Shown: positions 17,703-25,673 of the stretch, piece by piece | How the letters are laid out: each line of letters starts with the position of its first letter | Position numbering within the stretch: the stretch's first letter is position 1 | From: Spirochaetota bacterium | GTDB taxonomy: Bacteria > Spirochaetota > UBA4802 > UBA5550 | Length of the DNA: 37,616 nucleotides | Assembly (NCBI GenBank): GCA_016929135.1 | Contig: JAFGJK010000138.1 | Coordinates: 1 to 37,616, forward strand | Reading direction: 5' to 3' | Position numbers and translations under genes: made by a program | Notes under the pieces: model-generated | Database searches by the model: none | Seen by the model: the letters and a program-made list of their open reading frames with translations, nothing else | What the model was told of the DNA's origin: nothing

Positions 17703-19097
17703 CTACAGGACGTCCTCGATCCCCTCCGTGCCGGGGGTGGACCCCTCCCGTTTCAGCCTGATGGCCTCCCTGAGCGCCTCATGCTTTTTCCTGGTCATGG
17801 GGAGCAGGTATGCCAGCAGGATGCTCGCAAGGAGGAAGATCGAGGTCCCCTCTGCGTAGAGAAGACGTATCCCCAGCAGGGCCGTTTCGCTCTGCGGCGC
17901 GTCCGGAACATACCCCACCGCGGAGAGGACGATCCCCACCAGCCACACCGATACCGCCACGGATACCTTGCGGGAAAAGCCGATCACCCCGAAATAGAGG
18001 CCCTCGCGGCGCTGCCCGGTCTTGAACTCGTCGACTTCAATCACGTCCGGTATCATGGACCAGCCGGTCATGGTCACGGCGATGATGCCTCCCGATGCAA
18101 GGACCACCATGGCGTAAAAGAACAGGTCCATCCCCGGCACGATGAGCATCGCCGCAACGGACTGAACCGCGGCCCACAGGCCGATGGTGGCGATGAAGGC
18201 ACCGCGCTTGCCCAGGCGGGCCGAGAGGGCGGTGAGGACCGGCACCCAGAGGATGGTGCAGGCGAAGAGGGACACGAAGGCGATCGACTGCTGGGCGTCG
18301 CTGAATCCCATGTGATACTTCATGAAATAGACCATAACCGCGCCCGACACGGCCAGGGCGACGTTGCTCGTTATGTACACACCCATGGTGAACAGGAAGG
18401 TCCTGTTCTTCAGCACATGGTCGAAGACGTCGCGTACCCTTGCATCGGTTTTCTGGGGGTACAGCTCCAATCCCCGCGTGGCGCGCCACGTCCACAGTAT
18501 GGGGAATACCGCAAAAACACCCATCATGGCGGTCATGGCCGACCATCCGGCCTGCCGCGATCCCAGGATCGAGGTGAGACTTTCCACGGCGATGAGCGGA
18601 AGCCCGGCACCGATGATCGAAGCGATCTGGCAGAACACGGCGCGGTAGCTCACCAGCTTGGTTCTCTCGTCATAGTCCTGTGTCATCTCGGCGGAGAGGG
18701 ACGTGTAGGGTATGTCCAGCACGTCCGAGCAGGTGAAATATAGAATGACGACCGCAATGAAATACGCCTTGGTCCATGGCATCGACAGACCGGGATCGGT
18801 GAAGAGGAGCCATGTCGCGATGCCGAAGGGGATGGCGACCACCAGCAGGAAGGGGCGCCGCCTTCCCCAGCGGGAGCGGAACCGGTCCATCCACATGCCC
18901 ACGGGAGGATCGGTTACCGCATCGTAGGCCGTACCAACCATCATTATGAAGCCGGCGAAGGCAGGGTCCATCTTCACTATGTCCGTGAGAAAAAAAAGGA
19001 ACAGGACATAGAACATGGTCCACGTAAGGGAGTTGGAGAGCTCCGCTGCACCGTACCCGAGCTTTACCCTGAAGGGCAATTGTTTATTTCGTGTCAT
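17703..19097 (-). CDS. GPH-family MFS symporter
   Basis: 464 residues with about 12 membrane segments. The glycoside-pentoside-hexuronide:cation symporter signature is clear in the loop after TM2: YDAVTDPPVGMWMDRFRSRWGRRRPFL. GPH proteins such as MelB, XylP and GusB take up sugars with Na+ or H+, but many homologues sit with unrelated catabolic genes and carry other solutes. Placement 34 bases before an MttB-type methyltransferase, sharing a promoter and terminator, points to a methylated amine or betaine as a possible substrate; that is inference. The ATG has only a weak ribosome site. A 108-base leader contains a dyad operator. Confidence 0.88.
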   Translation of the reverse strand: MTRNKQLPFRVKLGYGAAELSNSLTWTMFYVLFLFFLTDIVKMDPAFAGFIMMVGTAYDAVTDPPVGMWMDRFRSRWGRRRPFLLVVAIPFGIATWLLFTDPGLSMPWTKAYFIAVVILYFTCSDVLDIPYTSLSAEMTQDYDERTKLVSYRAVFCQIASIIGAGLPLIAVESLTSILGSRQAGWSAMTAMMGVFAVFPILWTWRATRGLELYPQKTDARVRDVFDHVLKNRTFLFTMGVYITSNVALAVSGAVMVYFMKYHMGFSDAQQSIAFVSLFACTILWVPVLTALSARLGKRGAFIATIGLWAAVQSVAAMLIVPGMDLFFYAMVVLASGGIIAVTMTGWSMIPDVIEVDEFKTGQRREGLYFGVIGFSRKVSVAVSVWLVGIVLSAVGYVPDAPQSETALLGIRLLYAEGTSIFLLASILLAYLLPMTRKKHEALREAIRLKREGSTPGTEGIEDVL

Positions 19098-19186
19098 GTG
19101 TTCGGCTGCCCGCGTGTATCACGGGCAATGTCTCGATGCTCGCACCGATGAAGAGCCATACCTGTGACGCGGTGGTTTATTCCTGA

Positions 19187-19210
19187 CATTGACATGCGGC
19201 GCTGTCAATG
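19187..19210. promoter_or_regulatory. operator-like dyad CATTGACA-N8-TGTCAATG
   Basis: A perfect eight-base inverted repeat with an eight-base centre lies immediately downstream of the -10 box of the transporter promoter, covering the predicted start of transcription. This is the usual place for a repressor site. The regulator is not in the window next to it, and the half-site does not identify a family by itself. Confidence 0.6.
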
Positions 19211-19211
19211 A

Positions 19212-19240
19212 ATTATCGCATAATGGGCCAGGATTTGCAA
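19212..19240 (-). promoter_or_regulatory. sigma70-like promoter of the transporter/MttB unit
   Basis: Minus-strand TTGCAA (19240-19235), 17 bases, GATAAT (19217-19212; five of six consensus positions). The predicted start is near 19205, within the adjoining dyad. Confidence 0.58.
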
Positions 19241-19415
19241 TGTTAAACTCTCGCCAATACACGTGAAAAAACAGCTGTGAACTGCATGAAAGGGGATTAT
19301 GCACAATCACCTCACCGGCGGGTGCCGGCAAGAGACATCTCTCCCCCCGGTTTCCGGAGAGTCCCGAGCTGCGTCCCATGGGAATAGTCCGCCTCCCGGG
19401 ATCTATAGCACTGGA

Positions 19416-20060
19416 CTATTTTTTTCGTTTCCCCTTCGCGGTCCTCTGTAAGTCCGCATCGGCACCCCTCACGGATGCTTTCACCCGCTCCGCTTCGACA
19501 CTCCTCACAAATTCCACGAATTTGCCGTAGTAACCACGGAACATTTTCGGAATCCTCCCGCTGTCGATGCCCGGTCTTTTCCCGGCCATAAGGTCATCAA
19601 TGTGCTCCGCCATGAGCTCCATGGGGGCCAGAAGGCGGCCGAGAAGGACGAAGAGACAACCGATGAGAAGGAGTCCCTCCAGGACCAGTATCGCCAGGAT
19701 GGCCGGGACCAAGGTGGAAGGGCGGGCCCTGTCGTCCCCGCTCCTCAGCGAACGGAGGTCCTCCTTTATCGAGGCAATGGACCTCCTGTGGTCCCTGATA
19801 ATGTCGTCCACGGCAAGCTCGTAACCGCTCTCCTTCGCTAGTTTGGAAAACTCCATTACCGAAACGACGATCAGTTCCTCTTTTGAAACCGCAGACTCCA
19901 GTCTTTCACTGATCTGCCCCATATCCTCCCCCCCAGCCCCCCGGAAATGGCAGGTCAGGCTTGCCGTTACGCAGGCGAGAGCAATAACATGAATCGCCGC
20001 TGTCACAATGACGACCCTTCGACGCAACGTCATGGAGATCTTTTGTTCCTTTGAGTTCAT
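19416..20060 (-). CDS. two-TM membrane protein of unknown function
   Basis: 214 residues. A membrane segment at about residues 14-35 and a second at about 117-142 bracket an extracytoplasmic stretch of some 80 residues rich in charged helices (ISERLESAVSKEE..., IIRDHRRSIASIKEDLRSL). The second segment leads into GRLLAPMELMAEHIDDLMAGKRPG, which resembles the start of a HAMP linker. No kinase, cyclase or methyl-accepting domain follows; the chain ends in a basic tail KGKRKK. It is thus laid out like the sensory half of a receptor without an output domain. The ATG at 20060 is chosen because AAAGGG lies nine bases upstream. It follows the exported barrel protein by 83 bases on the same strand. 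Confidence 0.72.
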   Translation of the reverse strand: MNSKEQKISMTLRRRVVIVTAAIHVIALACVTASLTCHFRGAGGEDMGQISERLESAVSKEELIVVSVMEFSKLAKESGYELAVDDIIRDHRRSIASIKEDLRSLRSGDDRARPSTLVPAILAILVLEGLLLIGCLFVLLGRLLAPMELMAEHIDDLMAGKRPGIDSGRIPKMFRGYYGKFVEFVRSVEAERVKASVRGADADLQRTAKGKRKK

Positions 20061-20143
20061 GGATATCATCCCTTTCCTGTATGTTCGAAATTTGTTCCCC
20101 TATTCCATAACCGTGACTCTTCCGGATAACCAAGGGGGATATC

Positions 20144-21256
20144 TCAGAAACCGTATACCACCCCCAGATCAAAGACCGGATACATGCCGGCGGAACTCTT
20201 CTCAAAGAATACCACGTATCCCGGAACCACCGTGAGGAAGAGACCGGGGTATAGATTCACATCAATGCCGATACGGAGGGCCATCATGGGGTCTCCGTAG
20301 CAACTGCTGCCCGAATACCTGCTCCTGATGCGGTGGAGGTGATACCCAACCCCCAACAGAGGCGTACAGTATATTCGGGACATTATAGTGAAGCGGTACC
20401 CGGCAAAGAGGGACGCCCACAAGGACTTATACAACGTAACGTATCCCGCGGTGCCGGATAGATAGCAGTACCCGGCCGCAAGGCGGAATTCGAGGTCCTG
20501 CAGTGGGAGATTCCTCATCCTCCCCTCAAGGGTATTGCCCAGGGCCCATGTCGCGACATTCTTGAAACTGCCCACCGGCGCAATAATGGAAAAATAGAGC
20601 CCCAGGTCAAACTGCAAAGGCGAAGGCTCCTCTCCCTCATCGTCCCTCCGGGCTGGTTCCTCCTTATCCTCCCCCTTTTGGACCGTCTCGATCTTCTTGT
20701 CCGTCTCAACCGGGGTGAAATGGGGCCTCAGCTTATCGGCAATGCCGTCGACGGCCCGGTCCAGGTCGTCGGGGCTGGCACGTTCCGTGGCTGCAGCCAG
20801 TTCCTCGCCCGTCGCTACGTCAACGAGCTTCACCGTTACGGTGTAGGTATGCTTCTTCTCCACTTTGAGTATATACTTCCCGATACCGGCATCGCCGAGG
20901 CGCTTCTTCGTTACGTCGGTATCCACCGCCACGTACCCGTAGAGGGCCATCGCGGCATCGGCCGCTCTCCCCCTTGTTACGGCGCATGCCCGGTTCAGGC
21001 ACGGTTGTGTCCCGCTCTTTTCATCCCCGATGAGCTCACAGTATTCCAGAGAGTCAAGGCTGCGGCGGAGACGATTCCCAATCCTCCCCCCCGCATCATC
21101 GGGACAGTTGTAGAGCTTCAGGGGTATCATTATGGTTTTCCGCGCCTTGTTTCCCTGCCCGGCCCCGCTTTCCTCCCCCCGGAGCATTTCAATCCCCGTT
21201 CCGGCCGCAAGCAGGACCGTCATGAAGGCTATAGATAGGATTCCCCGCATTTTCAT
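20144..21256 (-). CDS. exported protein: TolB/CsgG-like N-terminal half plus C-terminal beta-barrel
   Basis: 370 residues. A signal peptide occupies about residues 1-25. Residues about 40-185 read like the TolB-N/CsgG-type alpha/beta domain: KTIMIPLKLYNCP, a segment of paired cysteines, AADAAMALYGYVAVD, VTVKLVDVATGEEL and a last helix AVDGIADKLRPHF. An acidic low-complexity linker (KKIETVQKGEDKEEPARRDDEGEE) follows. The last 155 residues alternate hydrophobic and polar and end VYGF, typical of a small outer-membrane beta-barrel. The combination suggests an outer-membrane protein with a periplasmic domain. The ATG at 21256 has GGAG seven bases upstream. It lies between the GLUG lipoprotein and the two-TM protein on one strand. 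Confidence 0.75.
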   Translation of the reverse strand: MKMRGILSIAFMTVLLAAGTGIEMLRGEESGAGQGNKARKTIMIPLKLYNCPDDAGGRIGNRLRRSLDSLEYCELIGDEKSGTQPCLNRACAVTRGRAADAAMALYGYVAVDTDVTKKRLGDAGIGKYILKVEKKHTYTVTVKLVDVATGEELAAATERASPDDLDRAVDGIADKLRPHFTPVETDKKIETVQKGEDKEEPARRDDEGEEPSPLQFDLGLYFSIIAPVGSFKNVATWALGNTLEGRMRNLPLQDLEFRLAAGYCYLSGTAGYVTLYKSLWASLFAGYRFTIMSRIYCTPLLGVGYHLHRIRSRYSGSSCYGDPMMALRIGIDVNLYPGLFLTVVPGYVVFFEKSSAGMYPVFDLGVVYGF

Positions 21257-21373
21257 CCCATTACTCCATATTCGTCGCACCGCCGTGCATCTGCAGCAAC
21301 AGTCATTATCCATTATCCGTTGACCGGTATTCCCGTTATTGGGAGGACCCTTTCAGTGTGCCCCGCGCTTCTC

Positions 21374-21415
21374 CGGGAGCGCCTACGGCAAAAGGATGAT
21401 CCTTAACAGCTCCCG
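21374..21415. repeat. two-tier inverted repeat
   Basis: Outer arms CGGGAGC (21374-21380) and GCTCCCG (21409-21415) enclose inner arms AAGGAT (21392-21397) and ATCCTT (21399-21404). It lies between two minus-strand genes and lacks a T run. It may be an mRNA structure or processing site. Confidence 0.35.
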
Positions 21416-21474
21416 ATTCGTTATTTCATTATAAATTTCTACACCGCAGTCTCTCCACCCCTGTTACTGGCCCA

Positions 21475-22452
21475 TCAGGGGGGATTGTTTCTGAGGTAGG
21501 GATAGCCGGAGTTAATCAACGGGGAAATGCCCCAGATGCCCGTGAAGTCCCACCCAACAAAGGTCCCCTGAGACTTCATCTGGTCGTCGGTAACATGGGT
21601 GCCGTCGCCGCCGTCATCATCGGTATAATAAGATGAGGTTACCGTTGCAGTATTGTTACCTACAAGGCCGCCGACAGTAGAACTACTATAAGGGTCACTA
21701 CTTACAACAGACCCTATAGAAAAACAATTGGTGATATTGCCTTTGCTTCCTCCATTTGCCCCTGCAAGACCGCCGATGGTATTAGTACCGGTTACAGGAC
21801 CGGTGGCGTAACAATCAATGATAGAAGAATTCCAATTGTCTCCAACGAGACCCCCAGCAGATGAACCGATAGTGGTTACCGCAGCACTGCTGTGGCATTC
21901 TTCAATAGTAGTACTGTTATTATTTTGACCCACAAGGCCGCCGACAAAAGTTTTGCCACTAATGGTCCCCGATACGGAACAGCGGGTGATGGTGCCAAAA
22001 TTCATTCCCGCCAGTATGCCCGCATAGCTCCCAGCGGCGACGTTTCCCGAAACCGACAGGTTGGCGACCATGCCCGCTACACGACCGAAGAGTCCGATGT
22101 TTGATGATGACGTGGTAATGGTAAGACCGGTGACCGAATGACCGTTGCCGTCAAAGGTGCCGGTAAAGTTATTACCAAATTCCCCGATGGAATCCCAGTT
22201 CGAATACCCGGAGATATCCACGTCCCTCATGAGGACATACCAGGCGGAGAGGTCGTTCCGCACGGCGTCCAGGTCGGCCGCGGTGTAGATGCAGACCGCC
22301 CCTTCGGGGCAGGTCTCCATTCCCCCGGCAAGAAGGGTCAGGCCGGCCATGCGGGCCTCTTCCTCTTGAATTTCAATCATGTCCGAACAGGAGCCCGCCA
22401 GCAACAGGGGCAACAGCAGCGTCGCCATGGAGTACTGCAGATGTCGTTTCAT
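21475..22452 (-). CDS. GLUG-motif repeat lipoprotein
   Basis: 325 residues. A lipoprotein-type signal ends in LAGSC with Cys22. A segment CIYTAADLDAVRNDLSAWYVLMRDVDISG and FTGTFDGNGHSVTGL follows, then repeated units of about 25-30 residues of the form IGGLVGxNNNxxTIxxCxSxGxV (about residues 130-270). These are GLUG motifs, a right-handed beta-helix element found in secreted proteases and adhesins. It is thus a probable surface-exposed adhesin or scaffold. The repeat stretch is Ser/Thr/Asn/Gly-rich and more AT-rich than the neighbouring genes. The ribosome site is weak. The membrane AraC regulator gene lies directly upstream. Confidence 0.85.
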   Translation of the reverse strand: MKRHLQYSMATLLLPLLLAGSCSDMIEIQEEEARMAGLTLLAGGMETCPEGAVCIYTAADLDAVRNDLSAWYVLMRDVDISGYSNWDSIGEFGNNFTGTFDGNGHSVTGLTITTSSSNIGLFGRVAGMVANLSVSGNVAAGSYAGILAGMNFGTITRCSVSGTISGKTFVGGLVGQNNNSTTIEECHSSAAVTTIGSSAGGLVGDNWNSSIIDCYATGPVTGTNTIGGLAGANGGSKGNITNCFSIGSVVSSDPYSSSTVGGLVGNNTATVTSSYYTDDDGGDGTHVTDDQMKSQGTFVGWDFTGIWGISPLINSGYPYLRNNPP

Positions 22453-22517
22453 GGAACAATATCCGGATCGTGTGGTTGTTATTTTATGGAAATATACGAT
22501 GGGGGGAGTCGCTACGT

Positions 22518-22548
22518 CGTCCCGATATTAAAAATCGGGACGTTTTTT
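22518..22548 (+). terminator. hairpin with T run in plus orientation, overlapping the AraC gene stop
   Basis: Stem CGTCCCGAT (22518-22526), loop ATTAAAA, stem ATCGGGACG (22534-22542), then TTTTTT on the plus strand. It overlaps the end of the minus-strand AraC gene. As drawn it would stop plus-strand (antisense) transcription; on the minus strand it has the stem but no T run. Confidence 0.55.
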
Positions 22549-23628
22549 CCCAACTTTCGCGCGATACCCCGCAGGGGGGAGGCCGGTCTCATGGACGAAG
22601 CTTCGGTAAAAGGCGGTTTTCGAGTTGAACCCGACCTCATAGGCGATTTCCAGCACGCTTTTACCCGGTTCCTCCGCCAGGAGCCTCTTTGCCTCTTCCA
22701 GTCGGCGGGTGTTGATCAACGTCCTGAAGTTCACGGACATCCTTTTGTTGAGCACATGGGAGAGATGGTGGCTGGGGATGTCGAGGGTATTGCTCAGGGT
22801 ATGGATGGTGATTCCGGGGTCGCGGTAGACCCTGTCGATATCCAGCAGCGTCATGAGCCTGTTCATCACCTCATCCGCGTCAACGGTGCTCGGCAACAGG
22901 TCGTTTCTTTTTACCTTCTTCGGCTCCCTGATGACCCGCTGGGTGTATTCGGGATGCCGGTAGCTGAACAGAAGATAATAGAGTGCGATGGACCCGTTCA
23001 TCACGGTCATGATGTCGATAAAGCGTTTGTTTCTCATCAGATGGGCGGCGAGAAAGAGCAGGGTCACGGCACCGTGAACCATATAAAAATAGTAGACGGT
23101 CCGGATCTCCCGTATCCTTCCGCACTGTCCCGCAATTACGACAGAACGGAGCTTTAAAAGAGTACCTCCGGCGTATGCAACATAGACCGAGAAAACCAGA
23201 AGTGCAACGGGGTATATGGAGAAACCGCCGTAATTACTTGGATAATACCGCCCCCCCGAGACAATACCCTGCCCTATCCAAAGGCGGTGCATAATCACGT
23301 AGCAGAGCACGAGAATTGGGAGGGCACAATGACGGACCCACCGTTTCATCAATACCTCTTTTGCAGTAATGCTGACTACGTAGAGATAAATCATCGGCCC
23401 CAGGGCGCAGATTACCGGCAGATCGCTGTAGGCCATGAAGGGGAAGCGGGCGATGACGCCGGTTCTGAAGGACAGGTAATACAACAGGTAATAGCTCAAG
23501 AGGAGGTTTATGGATGCCATGAACCCGTACACACTGCGTCTGATTTTTGTCGTCACCTGAAGGGCTACAAAAACTATGATCGCTATGGCGTAGGCGAACA
23601 GAATATAATTGAGAATCCGGTCTATCAT
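22528..23628 (-). CDS. AraC-family regulator with membrane-embedded N-terminal half
   Basis: 366 residues. Residues about 1-215 contain roughly seven hydrophobic segments with short loops. The last 105 residues form the AraC double helix-turn-helix: LSNTLDIPSHHLSHVLN for the first helix pair and SVLEIAYEVGFNSKTAFYRSF...G.PPAGYR for the second and the family signature. Such 7TM-AraC proteins are thought to sense signals within the membrane and bind DNA from there. It lies directly upstream of the GLUG lipoprotein gene on the same strand, separated by 75 bases and a hairpin. It is therefore a natural candidate to regulate the adjoining envelope genes. Confidence 0.9.
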   Translation of the reverse strand: MIDRILNYILFAYAIAIIVFVALQVTTKIRRSVYGFMASINLLLSYYLLYYLSFRTGVIARFPFMAYSDLPVICALGPMIYLYVVSITAKEVLMKRWVRHCALPILVLCYVIMHRLWIGQGIVSGGRYYPSNYGGFSIYPVALLVFSVYVAYAGGTLLKLRSVVIAGQCGRIREIRTVYYFYMVHGAVTLLFLAAHLMRNKRFIDIMTVMNGSIALYYLLFSYRHPEYTQRVIREPKKVKRNDLLPSTVDADEVMNRLMTLLDIDRVYRDPGITIHTLSNTLDIPSHHLSHVLNKRMSVNFRTLINTRRLEEAKRLLAEEPGKSVLEIAYEVGFNSKTAFYRSFVHETGLPPAGYRAKVGKKRPDF

Positions 23629-24360
23629 TGCGTTTCGACACCGTCGTGATACTATCCACTGAAGTTCACTACTGGTAATCCTTGACGGATAAAAAGTCGC
23701 AACAGTCCATAATACACCACCATATACAAATGAGAATAATTTAAAAGAAAAAATTCCAAAACTGTGACGGATTATATAAATAAAAGATGGCCTGCTCTAT
23801 ACTAGCGCTCCGCTGTGGATCGGTCCTGAACAACGCCGTGGAGAACCACCGCAACACCATGGGAGTAGAATAGCATGAAACCCGGCACAGGGGCCAAATA
23901 ACAGCAATTTGCTTCTGAGGGGGCGATTCCCGCTGTTTATTGAACATAATCCGTCACTGTTGATACATCGTCTCTACTGCTCTGTTATTCGGCAAACGCC
24001 ACCGGGCAAGCAACATCAGGGATATGCTGTCCAGGCCACCCTTGCCTATATAGACCGAGGGATATTCCTTTTACATAGGTTCTTTCCGGGCATTCTAATG
24101 GAGCCCTGCAGCCATCCGGGAGAAAGAGATTGTTTCTTGGGTGACGGTGACACTGATGACATAGTAAATACCGAGGAAGAGGGTGCGTGATGAATTTAAT
24201 GCGGAGACTCGATGCCTCCACAATTGATGCACCCCGTTGCGGATGCCCGGGATTGCCCCATGATGGCGGCAGATCCGCAGTACCCCCGTCAACCCCCTTT
24301 AATAGAATTATGCTACGATTCCTATGTGCCGCGAAAGGCCTCATCCGAGCGCGGCGCAGA
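23629..24360. other. long intergenic region, no convincing gene
   Basis: About 730 bases between the AraC gene and the broken membrane protein gene. Open frames exist, the longest a 119-codon minus-strand frame at 23985-24344, but composition and start context are poor and no family is recognised. A 28-codon plus-strand frame at 23787-23873 has ordinary-looking codons but is too short to support. No RNA gene or terminator was recognised. Confidence 0.5.
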
Positions 24361-24726
24361 TCAGAACAGGTAGTGGATCAATCCGATCACCGAATATATG
24401 AAATACCCGGTACTGATCAGGCCGATCGCTGACCCTATCGGAGAAAAGGGGGGCTGCAGCGCCATTATAATTCGGACCGGGATAATGCCTGTTAATGTAA
24501 GGTACAACAGTATATTCGGAATGGATATGGTATCGCGGGCCATCAATGCGCTGTTGATTCTTCCCCAAAGGAAAAGCTCTTCCCACAGGCAGAGGAAGAA
24601 TACCGTGATAACGGGAAGGACGTTCATTCTGAAGATGCGGTACCAGCTGCTCGCAGCGTACTCCTTTCCATCGTCGAGCTTGTCGCTTATCTTAAAAAGG
24701 GCAAAGTAGCTCCCCAAAGAGCAGAC
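24361..24726 (-). pseudogene. 3' part of a frameshifted polytopic membrane protein gene
   Basis: Continues the reading of the 24692-25288 frame after removal of one base from the nine-base A/T run at 24727-24735. The joined reading then runs ...VFFVCSLGSYFALFKISDKLDDG... without a break. About 120 residues with three further membrane segments (VLPVITVFFLCLWEELF, NILLYLTLTGIIPV, GLISTGYFIYSVIGLIHY). It has no convincing start codon or ribosome site of its own, which is why it is read as the tail of the upstream frame. The joined protein would be 308 residues with about eight segments. No family recognised. Confidence 0.65.
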
Positions 24727-25288
24727 AAAAAAAAACGGCAGGAGGAGCGCTGTGGTGAAACGCCGAATAGAATCCGAGATAGAAAAAGAAAAGCGCCGAC
24801 GGGACCATCATCCCCTCAAGCCTGCTTCGCAAAACCGATTTCCCCTCCTCAACGGCATTTTCCGTTACACCGAACAGGATGCCGGACAGAATCCCCACAA
24901 GGACGCCGAAATAGCTCCAGAAATGCTGGCCGCCGTCAAGGGCGCCTCCAGAGATACCGGTGAGATTCCGGTCAATAAAAAAGAACATCGAAGCGGGGAT
25001 CCATATGAATACGATAAAGGGCACTCTCGCAAGCTTCCTGTTTTTTATGCGATGGGAAATCCTGGAAGCAATAAAACCGACGTGCCAGGTGATGAAAAAA
25101 GCGATAATCGGCCCCATGAAGGCAAGCCAGTCGAGGCTGAAAAGCCGGTAGAGCATCTCGCCGCGGGTGAGTAGTGAATAGAGAAAGAACTCCGTATACA
25201 AAAAAAGCGCCGCATCAAAAATCAGGGTATTGACGGCAATTCGAATAAACCTGTTATTCCTCAGAATTGATGCATTGGTTTTGTGCAT
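24692..25288 (-). CDS. 5' part of a frameshifted polytopic membrane protein gene
   Basis: 198 residues as read, with about five membrane segments: IRIAVNTLIFDAALFLYTEFFL, WLAFMGPIIAFFITWHVGF, VPFIVFIWIPASMFFF, FWSYFGVLVGILSGILFG and ALFFFYLGFYSAF. After the T run the frame ends quickly in a short out-of-frame tail (CLLFGELLCPF). The downstream frame at 24361-24726 supplies the natural continuation. The loops carry basic residues as expected for cytosolic sides. The product could be a truncated protein, a slippage-restored full protein, or an artefact of a sequencing error in the homopolymer. The function is unknown and no conserved motif was recognised. It lies in an AT-rich stretch with no partner gene in an obvious operon. 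Confidence 0.7.
   Translation of the reverse strand: MHKTNASILRNNRFIRIAVNTLIFDAALFLYTEFFLYSLLTRGEMLYRLFSLDWLAFMGPIIAFFITWHVGFIASRISHRIKNRKLARVPFIVFIWIPASMFFFIDRNLTGISGGALDGGQHFWSYFGVLVGILSGILFGVTENAVEEGKSVLRSRLEGMMVPSALFFFYLGFYSAFHHSAPPAVFFCLLFGELLCPF
24727..24735. repeat. nine-base A/T homopolymer at the frameshift point
   Basis: Nine A on the plus strand (nine T in the coding strand) sit exactly where the membrane protein gene changes frame. Eight would restore one open frame of 308 codons. Runs of this length are prone to slippage in replication, transcription and sequencing. Confidence 0.9.
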
Positions 25289-25673
25289 AGACTGATACCA
25301 TCAGGATAAATTCGCACAAGGATCGAATACAGCATGGGAGATGTGACAACACTCAGGAAAGATCATGAGACGGAATGATTGTTACTTGAAATGAAAAAAC
25401 ATGCAAGCTGAAAAATCCTTTGTTCCAACCCTTTCAGTATTCTGAAATGATGTATCCGGTGAGTGTATCCCCTGTTCTGATGTTTCAGAATTGTGGTACA
25501 CATATATTTCTTGAAAAAATGTAATTTTCATCCATTCTGCACGAACACAATATACGTGTGATCTCACTGTAAACGGATAGAATACCCGTGCCTCCTATAG
25601 CATAGCCATCCCTTTATCTTGTGATCATCACAGAACGAGACAGGATTAACGTGCGGAGAGGCTCTGGAATTGG
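25289..25673. other. AT-rich intergenic region with a repeat and an inverted repeat
   Basis: About 385 bases without a supported gene. It contains copy 2 of the 21-base repeat (25364-25384) and a nine-base inverted repeat ATTCTGAAA/TTTCAGAAT (25439-25447 and 25483-25491, 35 bases apart). No clear promoter or terminator was found. Confidence 0.5.
25364..25384 (+). repeat. 21-base intergenic repeat, copy 2
   Basis: Matches 15996-16016 at 20 of 21 positions, differing by G to A after CATGAGACGGAATG. The flanks do not match. Confidence 0.5.

Larger units (their letters stand above)
19098..19415. other. intergenic region holding the transporter/MttB control region
   Basis: About 318 bases without a gene. 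It contains the promoter at 19212-19240 and the operator-like dyad at 19187-19210, both listed separately. Near 19383-19420 an eight-base inverted repeat AATAGTCC/GGACTATT with a 22-base loop precedes a T run on the plus strand. Nothing else was recognised. Confidence 0.6.

Noticed and set aside
17229..18743. Plus-strand open frame of 504 codons opposite the MttB and transporter genes
   Set aside because: Spans two real genes on the other strand, has His/Gly/Arg-rich shadow composition and no family similarity.
23985..24344. 119-codon minus-strand frame downstream of the broken membrane protein gene
   Set aside because: Rare-codon-rich, Pro/His/Cys-rich, no ribosome site and no recognisable content.
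25619..25632. TGTGATCATCACA palindrome as a possible CRP site
   Set aside because: The centre is three bases, not six as in CRP sites, and the place is downstream of a gene.
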